From: Rhabdaerophilum calidifontis
Lineage (GTDB): Bacteria; Pseudomonadota; Alphaproteobacteria; Rhizobiales; Beijerinckiaceae
DNA length: 64,000 bases
Direction of reading: 5' to 3'
NCBI RefSeq assembly: GCF_008641065.1
Contig: NZ_VTRS01000003.1
Location: forward strand, 1-64,000
Shown: positions 63,093-64,000 of the stretch, piece after piece
Layout of the letters: each line of letters begins with the position of its first letter
Numbering within the stretch: the first letter of the stretch is position 1
The notes under the pieces: model-generated
Seen by the model: only the letters and a program-made list of their open reading frames with translations
What the model was told of the DNA's origin: nothing
The model's database searches: none
Position numbers and translations under genes: made by a program

Positions 63093-63941
63093 TCAGCGCA
63101 AGCGCGGGACGGGCACGCCGTCCATGTCGGTGAAAGCCTGGTTGTCGCCGGCCATCGACCAGATGAACGCATAGGCCCCCGTGCCGCAGCCGCAATGGAT
63201 CGACCAGGGCGGGGAGAGAACGGCCTCCTGGTTGCGCACCACGAGATGGCGGGTCGCCTCCGGCCGCCCCATCATGTGGAACACCGCCTGCCCCTCGGCG
63301 AGCTGGTAATAGAGATAGGCCTCCATCCGCCGGTCATGGGTATGCGGCGGCATCGTGTTCCAGACATTGCCGTTTTCGAGCGCCGTGCGGCCCATGACGA
63401 TCTGGCAGGTGGGAAAGGCGTCCGGGTGCATGTACTTGGTCAGCACGCGGCGGTTTGCCGCCGCCTCGGTGCCGAGCCGGTCGCCCGCGAGTTCCGCGGC
63501 GCCGAGCCGGCGGGCGGGATAAGCCGCATGCGCGGGGGCGGAATTGGCGTAGAACAGCGCCGGATTGCCGGCCGAGGCGCTCAGGAACCGGACATTCTCG
63601 GTGCCGGCGGGCAGGTAGAGCGCGTCATTGGCGTCGAGATCGTATATCTCCCCGCCGGCCTCGACCCGGCCGGGCCCGCCGATATTGAAGATGCCGATTT
63701 CGCGCCGCGCGAGCAGATGCGGCGCCTTGACGAGATCCGCGAGTTCGGCGCCGAGCGCGATCGGGCTGGTGTCCGGCATGATTCCGAGCAGGATCATCCG
63801 GTCATAATGCGTGTAGACGGCCTTGAGCGCGCCGGGCCGGAACAGGTCCGTGACGAGGAAATGCCGGCGCAGCTCTTCGGTGCCGAAGGTTTCCGCCTGT
63901 TCGGGGTGCACGGCGTGGCGGATCTCGATATCGATCGACAT
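63093..63941 (-). CDS. kduI: 4-deoxy-L-threo-5-hexosulose-uronate ketol-isomerase
   Basis: A 282-residue KduI with the cupin-like metal site MPPHTHDRRMEAYLYY at about residues 193-208 (two histidines and a glutamate). KduI isomerises 5-keto-4-deoxyuronate, the pectin-lyase product, to 2,5-diketo-3-deoxygluconate, the KduD substrate. Length is standard (about 280). It precedes kduD by 8 bp. Confidence 0.94.
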   Translation of the reverse strand: MSIDIEIRHAVHPEQAETFGTEELRRHFLVTDLFRPGALKAVYTHYDRMILLGIMPDTSPIALGAELADLVKAPHLLARREIGIFNIGGPGRVEAGGEIYDLDANDALYLPAGTENVRFLSASAGNPALFYANSAPAHAAYPARRLGAAELAGDRLGTEAAANRRVLTKYMHPDAFPTCQIVMGRTALENGNVWNTMPPHTHDRRMEAYLYYQLAEGQAVFHMMGRPEATRHLVVRNQEAVLSPPWSIHCGCGTGAYAFIWSMAGDNQAFTDMDGVPVPRLR

Positions 63942-63961
63942 GGGATGTCCTGGGGCTGGGG

Positions 63962-64000
63962 TTATTCGAAATAATCGCTGCGTTCGGCGAGAACGCGCGG
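63962..64000 (-). CDS. C-terminal end of an unidentified gene
   Basis: Twelve codons ending RVLAERSDYFE and a TAA stop (complement at 63962-63964) continue past the right edge. The stop lies 20 bp before the kduI start on the same strand, so it is probably an upstream gene of the same uronate operon. The fragment is too short to name. Confidence 0.5.
   Translation of the reverse strand, partial: PRVLAERSDYFE

Overview
The window looks like a chromosomal segment of a GC-rich alphaproteobacterium. The DUF2865 protein, the alphaproteobacterial phn gene order with a DUF1045 gene, and the HutF/HutG histidine route suggest the order Hyphomicrobiales (Rhizobiales), but this is inference from gene content and not a phylogeny. 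Nearly all of it is protein-coding. Genes lie in tight operons with many ATGA, GTGA or TGATG start/stop overlaps. There are two tRNA genes (Phe-GAA and Gln-CUG). I saw no rRNA, CRISPR array, insertion sequence or phage structural gene.

Layout. 1-1430: start of an M20 amidohydrolase, divergent from a trans-sulfuration enzyme. 1446-9451: a C-P lyase locus (divergent phnF; phnG-H-I-J-K-L-M plus a DUF1045 2H phosphoesterase; phnN on the opposite strand) without a phnCDE transporter or phnP. 9686-11113: a divergent GlpD-like flavoprotein. 11138-19319: a hydroxycinnamate-type cluster (acyl-CoA dehydrogenase, SDR, amidohydrolase, feruloyl-CoA synthetase, crotonase; MarR regulator; TakP-like TRAP binding protein). 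19426-24521: a secreted SGNH hydrolase, tRNA-Phe, a Crp/Fnr regulator and an AsmA-like protein. 24672-30153: scoAB, a two-gene Fe(III)-type ABC system and a DUF2865 protein. 30460-32541: tRNA-Gln followed by hipBA in less GC-rich DNA. 32980-35722: a LpxH-like phosphoesterase with a GT4 glycosyltransferase, and a D-amino-acid aminotransferase.

35790-46608: a complete histidine utilisation locus (hutU, hutG, hutH, hutI leftward; hutF, hutC rightward), a GFA protein, and a NitT/TauT-like ABC operon with a cupin. 46805-48592: a YddA/BacA-type ABC exporter-fold protein. 48589-60878: a ten-gene leftward operon (GntR, LivK-H-M-G-F, isocitrate lyase/PEP-mutase family lyase, HyuB, HyuA, isochorismatase-fold protein) with a divergent FAD dehydrogenase. 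60888-64000: uronate catabolism (uxaC, kduD, kduI) and the last 12 codons of another gene.

How the parts connect. One inverted repeat, GTTAT-N5-ATAAC, overlaps the promoter of the hydroxycinnamate operon and is repeated at a matching place in front of the TRAP binding protein, so both are probably one MarR regulon. A TTGTCTAKACATAA element precedes hutI and recurs upstream of the NitT/TauT-like operon, placing that transporter in the HutC regulon. The enzyme set of the hydroxycinnamate cluster fits a CoA-dependent route in which a beta-ketoacyl-CoA is hydrolysed by an amidohydrolase-fold enzyme (CouO-like) and not cleaved by a thiolase. The Liv/Hyu/lyase operon has no obvious described counterpart and is the best candidate here for an undescribed pathway.
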